A stretch of DNA of 64,000 bases from Loripinus fragilis (lineage: Eukaryota; Mollusca; Bivalvia; Lucinida; Lucinidae): NCBI GenBank assembly GCA_964019695.1, contig OZ026528.1, positions 55,706,495 to 55,770,494 of the forward strand. Direction: 5' to 3'. Within the stretch, counting starts at the first letter, position 1, and each line of letters begins with the position of its first letter. The notes below the pieces were generated by a model that was not told the DNA's origin, ran no database searches, and saw only the letters and a program-made list of their open reading frames with translations. Positions 1 through 9,595 of this stretch are shown here, piece by piece. The translations under genes and the position numbers were made by a program.

Positions 1-50
1 AGAAGCTGAAGACTTCAAATGTGTTTTCTTTGTTTATTGTGTGTTAGAAT

Positions 51-209
51 CGAAATAGATCAGCTCTATTGCTTGAAGTGTTAAGTATAATTCACTGCTT
101 GTCGGTCAGTTGTAGGAAGATAAATCACGCGGGCTACATGCTCGTTACAACTGACTTCCAAACAGTGATTTATTACTTAACAATTCACTGCTTGAGCTGA
201 TCTATTTCT
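51..209. repeat. Palindromic MITE, family I, copy 1
   Basis: The two halves are imperfect reverse complements: the left arm begins GAAATAGATCAGCTC and the right arm ends GAGCTGATCTATTTC, with TTAAGTA/TACTTAA and a CAACTGAC motif repeated inside. A second copy lies at 7267-7437 with the same flanking bases on its left, so this is a dispersed element and not a unique hairpin. No coding content. Confidence 0.7.
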
Positions 210-349
210 TAAAACTTAAAAAGAGATCGAACATAATTTTCATGGGTTAGTGGTAAGTCAATTCCAAATTCACCTTAAGTTTATCTGGCTCCACCATTTT
301 CCATGGGTCAGTGGTAATTGACTACAAATTCACCAAAATCCTTAATGTG

Positions 350-560
350 AAAATTTACAAAAACACTTTCTTGCTCATATCTTATTTGGGTCATCATACC
401 ACTTGAAAATAAATTTTCTTATTTGTCAATCAAAACATTATGTTGACGGTTCTCAAAAGAACCATCTCAATGAGACGGTTCTTTTGAGCACACAAAACTT
501 GTGTTTAAACAGAGGGATAAGATAATAAAAAGTTTGCATTCCAAAAATTTGTTTATCTGG
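350..560. repeat. Hairpin MITE, family P1 (AAAGAACC...GGTTCTTT core), copy 1
   Basis: The core hairpin CAAAAGAACCATCTCAATGA / GACGGTTCTTTTGAG is flanked by TTTCTTATTT on the left and GGGATAAGATAAT on the right, which are also inverted. The same structure recurs about a dozen times in the window (e.g. 13640-13760, 18060-18260, 20390-20560, 21690-21890, 42005-42120), which defines a family of about 180 bp. Confidence 0.75.
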
Positions 561-591
561 ACATAATTTATGATCAAGTTCCGTGGATCAC

Positions 592-985
592 CTTATGATT
601 GTCTGTGAGCCTTTCAATTCCCTTTCTGAGCGAAGGATTTTTCCCAAACACACATTTGAATTTACGTGGATCACCATGTGAGCCTTTAATTTCCCTTTCT
701 CAGTGAAGGATTTTTCTGAATTTCAAAAACCACACATTTGAAAGGCTCTTGGTCAATTTCCCTGGGTCACCATGATTGTGAGTCTTTAAATTCCTTTTCT
801 GAGTGCAGGATTTTTCACAAACCACACATTTGAAAGGCTTCTGGTCAATTTCCATGGATCACAATTCCTTTTCTGAGTGAAGGATTTTCACAATCCACAC
901 ATTTGAAAGGCTTCTGGTCAATTTCCATGGATCACAATTCCTTTTCTGATTGGATGATTTTTCACAGACCACACATTTGAAAGGC
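592..985 (-). pseudogene. Five decayed C2H2 zinc-finger units downstream of exon Z1
   Basis: Read on the minus strand, the sequence after the stop of exon Z1 keeps repeating the second Z1 finger: KPFKC-V-C-EKS-type segments recur at roughly 75-90 bp spacing, near 969, 895, 822, 731 and 650. Most units have lost the half carrying the zinc-binding histidines and carry stops or frameshifts; several share an identical GACCAGAAGCC linker. This is a finger array that was longer, or expanded by tandem duplication after the stop appeared. Not translated as it stands. Confidence 0.75.
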
Positions 986-991
986 TTCTGG

Positions 992-1218
992 TCAATTTCC
1001 ATGCATTGCCATATGAGCCTTTAAATTCCCTCTCTGGGAGAAGGATTTTTCACAAACCACACATTTGAACGGCTTCAGTCCCGAGTGAACTCTTTCGTGT
1101 ATCGCAAGGTGTGACTTCCAAAGAAAACTTTTCCCACACTTTGAACACACATATTCTGGTACTGGAGAATTTCCTTGATAATGCAAGTATCTTGATGGTC
1201 TTATTTCGTCCAATCCAT
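992..1218 (-). CDS. C2H2 zinc-finger 3'-terminal exon (Z1), two fingers
   Basis: A partial gene: one terminal exon. The minus strand shows a 3' splice site, CAATTTTTGCAG, with AG at 1219-1220; the exon opens with two bases (AT) before the first codon GGA and ends at its own stop at 992. It encodes about 75 residues with two canonical fingers of the form C-x2-C-x12-H-x3-H, joined by a variant linker HSGLKPF instead of TGEKP. There is no start codon, so it must be joined to upstream exons at higher coordinates. The family binds DNA in the nucleus; the target is unknown. The splice phase matches the five other zinc-finger exons here, which suggests alternative ends of one gene. A MITE begins about 11 bp before the splice site. 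Confidence 0.75.
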
Positions 1219-1229
1219 CTGCAAAAATT

Positions 1230-1810
1230 GCACAGAGCTACGTGCATAAAGGGACAAATTTGACCCCCTCTGGAGCCAAAAACTGAAAATTGCTTTTTAC
1301 CAATTTCATCCAATTGGTTTTTAGAAGAATGGTCCATGTGTAAAATTCTGCCATTTTTTTACTTTTACCTTTGCTATGGTAACAAAAATGGCTGACAAAA
1401 TAGGCTCAAAATAGAGAAAAAACCATTTTGTGCCAAATTTAAGGCTTTTTGAGACCATTTTTTAAGAATTAGATATCAGCACAAATGAATACCAAAAAAC
1501 CTTTCAAAATATTGTGTGCCATGATATTTCTCATCATCTGTTAAAATATATTTTTGGTATTTGCTTGTACTCTTTGTTAATTTCTCTGTCAAATGTCTAA
1601 AATTTGCTCCAAAATGGTCACTTTCCTATTTTCAGCCTATTTTGGCAGCCATTTTTGTTACCATAGCAACAATAAAAATCAAATCAATACCAGACTTGTA
1701 CACTTGGGCTATTGTTCTTATAAACTAATTACAAGAAACTTGTGAAAAGCAATTTTCATTTTTTGCCTCATAGGGAGGCCAAAATAGCCTCTTAATGCAC
1801 ATACTCCTTT
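1230..1810. repeat. Long-TIR MITE, family L, copy 1
   Basis: Ends are inverted: GTGCATAAAGGGACAAATTT on the left and GGCTATTTTGG-like bases on the reverse of the right end. Inner arms contain CTATGGTAACAAAAATGGC and its reverse complement near 1650. A second copy (10582-11133) interrupts a Rep A element and fixes the family length at about 550 bp. A fragment lies at 53830-53965. No transposase. Confidence 0.8.
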
Positions 1811-1956
1811 CAAAACTTATTGTTTCAAACATGCTGGTTAACCCTTTCTTTCATGAATATTCATGTTAGGCTCCACCCACTGTGAATAATAAAATCAATA
1901 AATTTTCACATTTGTATTTAGAGCAAAGAAATCCCATGTCAGATCCACGACTGAAG

Positions 1957-3020
1957 GATCATATCTACCGGTAATCATATTCTTATTAGCAAACGTAGGT
2001 TGCTGATCAGGCAGCTCTTACAAGAGCTGCCTGATCTGGGTCTGCTCTGTTTGCAAAAGTATTAAAAGGTCACAGTCAAATATGAGGTAATGGGATAAGA
2101 AAGCAATATGGTGTATGGTGACTCTTTGCATGCAGGGAAATTTTGCATTACTTTCTATCTTCTATTTTCAAATTTAAAGGTGCATAGTCTGTAACTTTTG
2201 ATCTTTTAATTTTAGAACTAATGTTTCTATTTTTTAAGAACACAGTAAAAAAACTAAAATTCAGGTATACATTTTACCAATTTCATAAGTCTTAACAAAT
2301 TATCAGTATCAAAACAACAGCATTTATGTTAAAATTAACTGTCTAAAATTATTGGAGAGACGCAAATAATTACCAACAAGAGAAAAACACACCTGTTTTA
2401 TAAGATAATTCACTTTTACGTGCAGTTTTCAGCTATAGTGAACAGATTTATTGTGAAAACATAACTTAATTCTACTTGTACAAATGATTTAAATAAAAAA
2501 ATAAAATAAAAATTCGAAAAATGTTCATAGTTGCAGACTTAGTCTCTTTAAGCACTTATTGGCAAATAACTCAACTAGTGTAGGATCATATCTAATCATA
2601 TACTTATTAGCAAACAGAGTAGATCGCTGATCAGGCAGCTCTTACAAGAGCTGCCTGATCTGGGTCTGCTCTGTTTGCAAAAGTGTTAAAAGGTGTCTAA
2701 ATGAGGTAATGGGTTAAGAAGCAATATGGTATATGGTGTCTCTTTACATGCAGGGAAATTTTCCATTACTTAATATCTTCTGACTATTGTCAAATTTAAG
2801 CACTTATAAGCAAGTTACTCAACTAGTGTAGGATCATATCTAATCATATTCTTAGTAGCAAACAAAGTAGATCGCTGATCAGGCAGCTCTTACAAGAGCT
2901 GCCTGATCAGGGTCTGCTCTGTTTGCAAAAAGGTGTCTAAATGAGGTAACGGGTTAAGAAAGCAATATGGTGTATGGTGACTCTTTGCATGCAGGGAAAT
3001 TTTGCATTACTTTCTATCTT
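1957..3020. repeat. Three copies of a ~210-250 bp unit with a GATCAG hairpin
   Basis: Units begin at about 1957, 2582 and 2830 with GGATCATATCTA. Each holds the same perfect hairpin GATCAGGCAGCTCTTA / AGAGCTGCCTGATC inside AGCAAAC...GTTTGCAAA, then AAATGAGGTAATGGG and a CTCTTTGCATGCAGGG stretch. Units two and three are in tandem with a ~248 bp period, including 31 bp of shared upstream sequence. The first is separated by about 400 bp of unique DNA. Confidence 0.8.
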
Positions 3021-3029
3021 CTGGCTAGA

Positions 3030-3285
3030 CTGGTTTCTAGACTGGCTCCAGTCCTTAAAACAATTTTTCATGAATGTGTCATATCAATACTTGTAGCCAG
3101 TCTAACTGATGGCTCTGCTTTAAAACAGAGCCATCAGAGTTAGACTGGCTGCAAGTATATGATATGACACATTGATTTTTAAAACAGAGCCATCAGAGTT
3201 AGACTGGCTACAAGTTTATGATATGACACATTGATGAAAAATTATTTTAAAGACTGGAGCCAGTCTAGCTAGTTTCAAATATAGA
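3030..3285. repeat. Compound inverted repeat with duplicated inner arm
   Basis: The outer arms CTAGACTGGCTCCAGTC and GACTGGAGCCAGTCTAG are perfect inverse copies. Inside, the arm from ACAGAGCCATCAGAGTTAGA to TGATATGACACATTGAT occurs twice in tandem on the right side and once, inverted, on the left. One arm of a foldback element appears to have been duplicated. Confidence 0.75.
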
Positions 3286-3289
3286 ATAT

Positions 3290-3890
3290 TTTTGCACTCA
3301 TTGGCAAGTAACTCCATGACAAATTGCAAAACACAAAGTTTGGACCCAGATCTGGCCTGATAAAACATATTTTGATTTCTTAAAGAATCATCTCATTGAG
3401 ATGGTTCTTTTGAGTGCTCACATAATGTTTTGGTTGAAAAATATCAAAATTATTTTTTTGTTACGCACTATTAATTAAAGGCCTGTTTAATCATATTAAG
3501 TTGGTATGTATAGGAGACTACATCCCTCGACAACAGCAAGTTTGAAGAAGCTTAAATCCGGTTCTATATGCCTGCGACATTTCAACGACAAAACCTTTGC
3601 ATACTGTTTGGACCCAGATCAGGCCTGACAATATGTCAGACCAGATCTGAGACAGGATCCAAGCTGTTTGACACTCCCATTGTATTCCTGAAAGAATTAT
3701 TTGGAAAAGATATTAAGTAGCACAGACAAAATGCTGAATATTTTTGGTTGAATCACTTTATTTCTAATGAGTATTTATCTATTTCAAAACAAAATCAGGG
3801 CTGTTCAATGGTTCTGACTTTCTTGCTTGTTACACGTCATACTTACAGAAAATAATCAACGCAAGATTTTTTTTAAAAAGTCAATGCCAT
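3290..3890. repeat. P1 fragment and GATC hairpin; no gene
   Basis: A degenerate P1 hairpin (AGAATCATCTCATTGA / GATGGTTCTTTTGAG) lies at about 3380-3470. At 3600-3675 there is a GATC-type hairpin with GGACCCAGATCAGGCC and its loose inverse. The remainder shows no open frame or recognisable signal. Confidence 0.55.
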
Positions 3891-3894
3891 CAGT

Positions 3895-4270
3895 TTAAAT
3901 TGCTCGGCTGCCTACTGGCAGCCTAAGTCAGTGCATACAAAACACTTCGGTAATAGGTGTTCAATTTCGATTGAGAAATCTGAGCGTAAAATTGTTGATT
4001 TTTGTCTTATCCGTGTGTTTTAACATTTGTTCCAGGTCCTCAAAAGAACCATCTCATTGAGATGAGGTTTTTTTCAGTACCCGCAACATATTATGCTTTA
4101 ATAAGGTGAGAAATTAGCAAATTGTCAATAGCTCTTATCAAAAGTCCTGCCCCATTATGGGTTCTACAATGAATATTTAAATTGCTCTGTTGCAAGTAGG
4201 CCACACTATAGTCAGAACATACAAATGGCTTGACCCCCGTGTACATGGTTTAATCTGCGTCAAAAATTGT
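3895..4270 (-). pseudogene. Two decayed partial copies of zinc-finger exon Z2
   Basis: Stretches near 3898-3985 and 4177-4265 match the second finger of Z2 (about 4449-4545) in order: an AATTGCTC...GGC start, CATACAAA, then TTGACCCCCGTGTACATGG (second copy only) and a TCAA..TT..GATTG end. Spacing is about 275 bp, with P1-type fragments between the copies. Both are broken by substitutions and small indels. The likely history is tandem duplication of the end of the exon, then decay of the two distal copies. Confidence 0.65.
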
Positions 4271-4402
4271 TGGTATTTTCAAATCCATGCAGTTTAACAT
4301 TTGTTATGAATGCTCAAAAAACCTGTCTCATTAAGATAGTTTTTTTTAGTACCAAAAACATATGTTTAGGTCAAGAAATAAGAAGCCTGTCAATTACTCT
4401 TA

Positions 4403-4674
4403 TTAAAAGGTCAGCCCCATATGATTATGCGTTCTACAATGAGCATTTAAATTGCTCTGCTGTGAGAAGGCCAGACCACAGTCAGTACATACAAAAGGCT
4501 TGACCCCCGTGTGCATGCGGTAATGTGTGTTCAATTTTGATTGAAAGGCAAATAATTTGCCGCACTGGTCACACTCAAGTTTTCTTTTATTCATGTACAG
4601 ACTGGAATTATTTCCCTTGGCAATCTCTGGCTCTTTCCTTCTTGAGTTTCTGCCCTTATATTGCTTTAAGCTAC
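4403..4674 (-). CDS. C2H2 zinc-finger 3'-terminal exon (Z2), two fingers
   Basis: The 3' splice site is strong: CTATTTTTTTCAG with AG at 4675-4676. The exon starts with GT before the codon AGC and stops at 4403, giving about 90 residues. After a basic, hydrophilic stretch (KGRNSRRKEPE) come two fingers, both C-x2-C-x12-H-x3-H, joined by TGVKPF. Finger one (CDQCGKLFAFQSKL) is almost the same as the single finger of Z3, so the two exons are paralogues. Same splice phase as the other zinc-finger exons; likely an alternative C-terminus of one nuclear DNA-binding protein. There is no own start codon at the exon boundary. Confidence 0.78.
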
Positions 4675-4725
4675 CTGAAAAAAATAGAAAATGTCCTCTG
4701 CTACAAACATTTTTAAAGTTGTTCA

Positions 4726-5050
4726 TGTACTTTGGCAAGAGTGAAGACCCAGATGAAATGCAGCATACATTTCATCAGGGTCTGCACTGTTTGCTTAGAT
4801 TAGCCTTAAAGCATCAAGTAAAAAATATATCTGAAAATGTCGTCTGCTGAAGTCGTGTGCTGCAAATAATTGCCTTACACTATCAACGCATTAAGTATAG
4901 AAGCAAACAGCGTGGACCCAGAACAGACTGCTCCTATTGAGCAGTCTGATCTGGGTCCACACTAATCGCAAAAGAAGGCTTCCTAAACATTTCAGCAGAT
5001 GGGAAAAGCAGACGACTTTTGTTGCGATTGGCCCATTAAGGGTTAAAATA
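4726..5050. repeat. Hairpin repeats, including MITE family K, copy 1
   Basis: A GAAGACCCAGATGAAATG / CATTTCATCAGGGTCTGCAC hairpin lies at 4738-4795. At about 4835-5046 there is a ~210-bp element with outer GTCGTCTGCTGAAGTCG and AGCAGACGAC...CCCATTAAGGGTTAA ends around a GATC hairpin (GGACCCAGAACAGACTGCTC and inverse). A second member, in reverse orientation, is at 55311-55556. Confidence 0.65.
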
Positions 5051-5075
5051 ACCTCCAGGGGCAGAAATACATAAA

Positions 5076-6641
5076 CTAGAGGACCTGAAGGTCCTGAGGC
5101 ACTCACCTGATCTCTTTAATAATGTTAAAATAGGTCAAGGTCAACTACAGCTTATAATGAAACATATTTTGTTTTATGGGGGTAGCGGCCATTTTGGTCA
5201 AGTGACCTAAAACAATCTAATGAATACTCCATCAAACAGCCCAGTGATTTCTGAGAAACCAATGTTTAGATAGGTACGGTATGTGGCAGTCCAAATGAGT
5301 GGCATTGGAAAAAGGTCGCAGGTCAGCTTGACATTTGGAACTTATATAAAACCATTGTGTCATTAACATTTCTTGCATGTATTATGATTTCGGCTTATAC
5401 AATTATAGAATAATGAACATTTCAAGATTTTTCCCATATAAATGCATTAGAAATAAAATTTGACCTTGCCATAAAGTAGGTCAAGGTCAACCTAGATTCA
5501 TCATTTGTGCAAACCAGGTAGGGCTCACATTCCCAATGCTACATACCAAGTCCCAAGGCCATTGGTATTTTGATTTCAGAGAAGATATTTAAAGTGTTTT
5601 TACCATATATAGGTGTGTTGGCCATCTTGGTCATGCGGCCAGAACAATTTGAATCAATTTTGGTTAACCTATCATAAAAAAAACCTTGATAAGAAATTTG
5701 AGTTCAATTGGCCAAGTGGTTGCTGCGAAAACTATGTTTTGATATGTTGATGGGACTCAAATATGAGCGACCTTTGCTGAAAGGTCAAAGGTCAACCCTG
5801 AAATTTATTTATAGCCATTGTCTCATTAGGTTTAACAAATCAAGTGAGAATAAGAACTTTGGCTTTAACAGTACGTATTCAAAAAATCAACTTTTCAACA
5901 AAAAAAAGCCATTTAAATACATTAGGAAGCAAATTCGACCTTGGCATTAAGTAGGTCAAGGTCAACTTAGGATCATCATTTGAACAAACTTTGTAGGCCC
6001 CACATACCCATTGCTACATACCAAGTCCTAATATCACAGGCCTTCTGGTTCTAGGGGATTTTTTTAAATGGTTTTTACCATATATGGTCATCTTGGTCAT
6101 GCCACCATAATATTTTGCATAAAATTTGGTGAACTTATCATTAGGAGTCTTCACATGAAATTTGAATTTGATTGGGCCAATGGTTTGTGAGAAAACTATG
6201 TTTTAATATATTTATGGGACTCCAATATGAGCGACCTAGGCTGAAAGGTCAACCTTGACCTTAATGGAACTTATTTATAGCCATTATCTCATTAGGTTAA
6301 ACATAACAAGTGAGAATAATGACTTTTTAAAAACTTGGTAGGCCCCACATCTCCAATGCTACATATCAAGTCCCAAGGTCACCCGCCTTCTGGTTCTGGA
6401 GAAGATTTTTTAAGGATTTTTACCATATATAGGCGTGGTAGCCATCTTGGTCATGTGACCAGGACCATTTGAACAAACTTTGGTTCCCGCATCCTTAGGA
6501 GTCTCCATAATTTAAAAGATGAAGTTAATTGGCCCAGTGGTTTCAGAGGAGATGTCTGAAAATATGGACTGACGGACGCCAGAGTGACTGGTATACTTAT
6601 AATTAGCTCACCCATGAGCCTTTGGCTCAGGTGAGCTAAAA
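5076..6641. repeat. Rep A long interspersed repeat, copy 1
   Basis: Starts CTAGAGGACCTGAAGGTCCT (itself a small palindrome) and ends with the hairpin AGCTCACCCATGAGCC / GGCTCAGGTGAGCT followed by A residues. The interior is made of ~480-bp direct repeats marked by TTTTTACCATATATGGGC, TCATAAGGAGTCTTCA and GTAGGTCAAGGTCAAC. The right part carries GACGGACGCC. There is no coding frame shared by copies beyond what DNA similarity explains. Copies with clean ends at 25378 and 42672 show it is a mobile unit. Class unknown. Confidence 0.85.
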
Positions 6642-7200
6642 ATTTGAAAATTCTACCTGTGACCCCTTAACCTGTGCAATAGGCATTTCCATGATTATTG
6701 TATCAATGCGTTTGGGAAAACCCATTGGAATACCAATGGGCCAGGATATGACAAACGGTACCTTATGGTTAACATAATCAAAATCTAGTTAATGGTGCCT
6801 CTACAAAGTGCTATTACTTAAGAGCATTCTCTGACAATTTGAAGCAAATATCTTAAAAATTGATGAAATATGGAGGGTTGAATCAACTAATGTAATCTGG
6901 TTTGGAATGTGGCGGCAAGAAAAACACTATGCCTTATATGACCTAAGAGTGCTGATCTCCACTTGCCTGTTGACTATAGGCAACTAAGTAAAATCATCTA
7001 ATAACAATATAGAGTTTATTAATCATTCTATTTAAAATATGGGATTTATATTATAAACAGAGGAAGGTGAAGAATCTGATTAAGAAACAGGTGCGCAAGC
7101 AATAGTTTCCTTTACTGATTTTTCACCTCCCGTGGTCTATAAATCCCTTATCTTAAATAAAATGCGACATAGTCTATTATTGACGGGAGTTCTTTAGTGC
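6642..7200. repeat. Unique sequence plus one inverted repeat
   Basis: No gene seen at 6642-7015. At about 7020-7167 an imperfect palindrome pairs AAATATGGGATTTATA with TATAAATCCCTTATCTT, and GGAAGGTGAAGAATC with GATTTTTCACCTCC; the arms are about 50 bp. Confidence 0.5.
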
Positions 7201-7266
7201 AACAGTGGAAAGTTGGAAGAAGATGAAGACTTGAATGTGTTTTCGTCATTTATTTTGTGTTAAAAT

Positions 7267-7437
7267 AGAAATAGATCAGCTCCAGTGCATGAATTATCGA
7301 GTAATAAATCACTGTTTGTCTGTCAGTTGTACGAAGATAAATCATTCATGCTCTGCACTCGTGATTCTTTACAACTGGCCTCCACCCAGTGAAATATTTC
7401 TCAACAATTCACTGCTAGAGCTATCTATTGACTGATT
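7267..7437. repeat. Palindromic MITE, family I, copy 2
   Basis: Same element as at 51-209: GAAATAGATCAGCTC at the left, a TTACAACTG core, and GAGCTATCTATTGA at the right end. The preceding GAAGATGAAGACTTGAATG matches the left flank of copy 1, so the true repeat begins further left, near 7215. Confidence 0.7.
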
Positions 7438-7451
7438 GACAGACAGTGATA

Positions 7452-7690
7452 TGGGCCTCGACATGAGAAAACCGGTCTTCAGGGTTTGCGAACAACACAG
7501 GCGCAGACCAGCCTGTGCATCTGCGCAGTCTGATCAGCGCCTTTGTTATTCGCTTTTTGGAAAGTATTATATCTAGACTTCCTACTAGCGAAATTTTGAT
7601 TTTCTAGCTTGTCTCTGTAGCTGAGAAGGTGGGTTTGAATATCACTTCATTGGAAACCCGAAAGACAGGTTTTCTCGCGACGAGGCCCAT
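7452..7690. repeat. MITE with TGGGCCTCG termini
   Basis: The left end TGGGCCTCGACATGAGAAAA and the right end TTTTCTCGCGACGAGGCCCA are inverted. Inside is a CTGATCAG-containing palindrome (GCGCAGACCAGCCTGTGCA / TGCGCAGTCTGATCAGCGC). About 240 bp, single copy here. Confidence 0.7.
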
Positions 7691-7896
7691 ATATCAAGTA
7701 CAAATCACTGCCATCACAGAGATGATCCAAAATATCTAGAAAGGGGAATCAGATGAATAAAGAGGGGACTGATTTGGTGATAATTCGTGAATATCCCCAT
7801 GAAAATGATATATTTTGGTCTACGCTCACCCTTTTGGTACCTATGCAGCATAAATGTATCAATTTCTATCACACAAAAAGATTAAAAAATGTTGCT

Positions 7897-7924
7897 GTTT
7901 TTTTTTTTGGGGGGGGGGGGGGGG
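7897..7924. repeat. T12-G16 homopolymer tract
   Basis: About twelve T followed by sixteen G. Such a G run could form a G-quadruplex in multimeric form, and its length is unreliable in any assembly. Confidence 0.8.
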
Positions 7925-7978
7925 TTGGTTTGGTGCGTTACTTCTTTCTATGCAAAGCAACCCTTTAAGTCCCTCATT

Positions 7979-8190
7979 TAAGCTCAAATCTGCATGATCA
8001 AAACCTGTGGTTGTAAGTTAAACAATGTTTGGCTAGGGTATCTTTCTGTGCACAAGCAACCTCACAAGTCCCATATTTAACAGATTTACATAAATCTGCA
8101 AGATCAAAACTTGTGGATTAAAGTTAAACAATGTTTGGCTAGTCTAGAGTATCTTTATGTGCACAAGTAACAACTCCAATCTGTTCAAAA
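7979..8190. repeat. Two direct repeats of ~105 bp; no gene to 8733
   Basis: Both units share TCTGCA-GATCAAAAC, then AAGTTAAACAATGTTTGGCT and a GTGCACAAG-AAC end, with a period of about 108 bp. The following 8190-8733 shows no repeat or gene that can be supported. Confidence 0.6.
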
Positions 8191-8733
8191 TTTGTGACTG
8201 GTAGGCACAGTCCCACATTTACAGCTAATCCAGGCAGAGATGCATACAAACCATTATGAAAATTTCTTCTAAACCTCTTGTCAAACTTTGAGCTCACCAT
8301 TCATATTCATTAAAGGATTATAAAGTTAATTGGCAAGCATAGAAAAGATTTTAATATGTGTTTCTTTAACTTATCACAAGGTGTTGATAGGACAATTGAA
8401 TTTGGTAAGCAAGGGGTAGGTTAATAATTCCCTTGAATATTTGAGAAATGATTTTGTTGGTAGTTTCCTCTTATCTTCATCAAATTCTATGCTCATAATC
8501 TCTTCACAATAGAACCTGGACAAATATTTTCATTTCCAACAGGTTTCTTGTATGGTCACATGTGAAGTACTTATTACACTTGTTTTGTAAACCAATCACT
8601 GATGAAGATTGAAATGAAGATAAATGAAATCGGCTCTAAGGTTCTTTCAAATTAGGTAAAGAGTCAACTTTCCTATCCACCTTTGAATTTGAAAAGAATA
8701 TTGGAAGATAATTAAGAGATTTGGAAGAAACTT

Positions 8734-8954
8734 TCATAATGGTTTGTATGGGTAATTCACTGGATTCGCTGTAAAGGGCTTAACTCTTGTATGTGTTACA
8801 TAATGTCTCTCCAATTTGGAATAAAATGCAAATAATTTCCCACACTGATCACATTTGAGTTTCTTGGGATAAAGGTAGACCTTAGCTTGTCCTTGCGCAA
8901 CTTGTCCTTTCACTGTAACTTGCTCATTCAATCCTGTGTTAACATTTTCACCAC
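8734..8954 (-). CDS. C2H2 zinc-finger 3'-terminal exon (Z3), one finger and a truncated second
   Basis: The 3' splice site is CATCTCATTTCAG (AG at 8955-8956), with GT left before codon GGT: the same phase as the other zinc-finger exons. About 72 residues end at a stop at 8734. One intact finger, CDQCGKLFAFYSKLERHYVTH, is followed by the linker TRVKPF, after which the expected second finger is lost: no cysteine pair or histidines follow. The close paralogue Z2 keeps both fingers, so Z3 has probably lost one by a small indel or substitution plus stop. A single finger rarely gives strong specific DNA binding, so this isoform may be degenerate or may use the finger for protein or RNA contacts. 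Confidence 0.68.
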
Positions 8955-8956
8955 CT

Positions 8957-9595
8957 GAAATGAGATGTCAACCCTTGTCATGCTGTAATAAAAATAGTAA
9001 CATTCAAGGGAGGTCACTTAATGTGATAAAAGTGATTTTCCATACTTTAAGGAACTGCTCATAAAGGAAAGAATTCGCTCCCAATGGGAGCAAATTCTTT
9101 CCTTTAAGAGAAGTTCCCATTTGAAAAGGGACACAATGGAAGAGAATTGTTGCTTGATCCAGTAGTCTCCCTTTGATGTTCGTAACTGTTTGAGCGTTCT
9201 GGCTATGCCATTGTATTCTCTCCCGTGTGACATAGCTTAGCAGGTTAGATTGAGATTTACCGGGTCCCTCATCTGGGACTTCACTGTTTGCCACAGGTTG
9301 TTACTTTAACCCTTGTCATGCTGCATATTTTTATCTATTACACTCCTCCCCAATTATCATCCTGTTCACCTGCAGCATTGAAATTTTGCAAATGTTGTAT
9401 TTTTAGTCAGAGTAGAAAATGCTATGGATCCTGATCAGATGTCTTTGTCAGAAGCCAGCTGATCAGGATCTACACTGTTTTCATAAAGGATAAATCCGGA
9501 TTCTGCAGGACAAGGGTTAACCTGTCTACACCAACAAAAAGTTTGAAATAATTTTTTGAAAAAGTTAATTTTGAAAAAAAGTCAACAGACAACAA
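8957..9595. repeat. Three hairpins between Z3 and Rep A; no gene
   Basis: A near-perfect hairpin AGGAAAGAATTCGCTCCCA / TGGGAGCAAATTCTTTCCT lies at 9064-9107. A GATC hairpin (GATCCTGATCAGATG with inverse) is at 9425-9475. AACCCTTGTCATGCTG occurs at about 8970 and 9308, a motif also seen at edges of other hairpins in the window. Confidence 0.6.

Noticed and set aside
1050..1337. 95-codon minus frame overlapping Z1
   Set aside because: Runs from a MITE into Z1 in the wrong frame. The finger residues lie in the other frame after the splice site.
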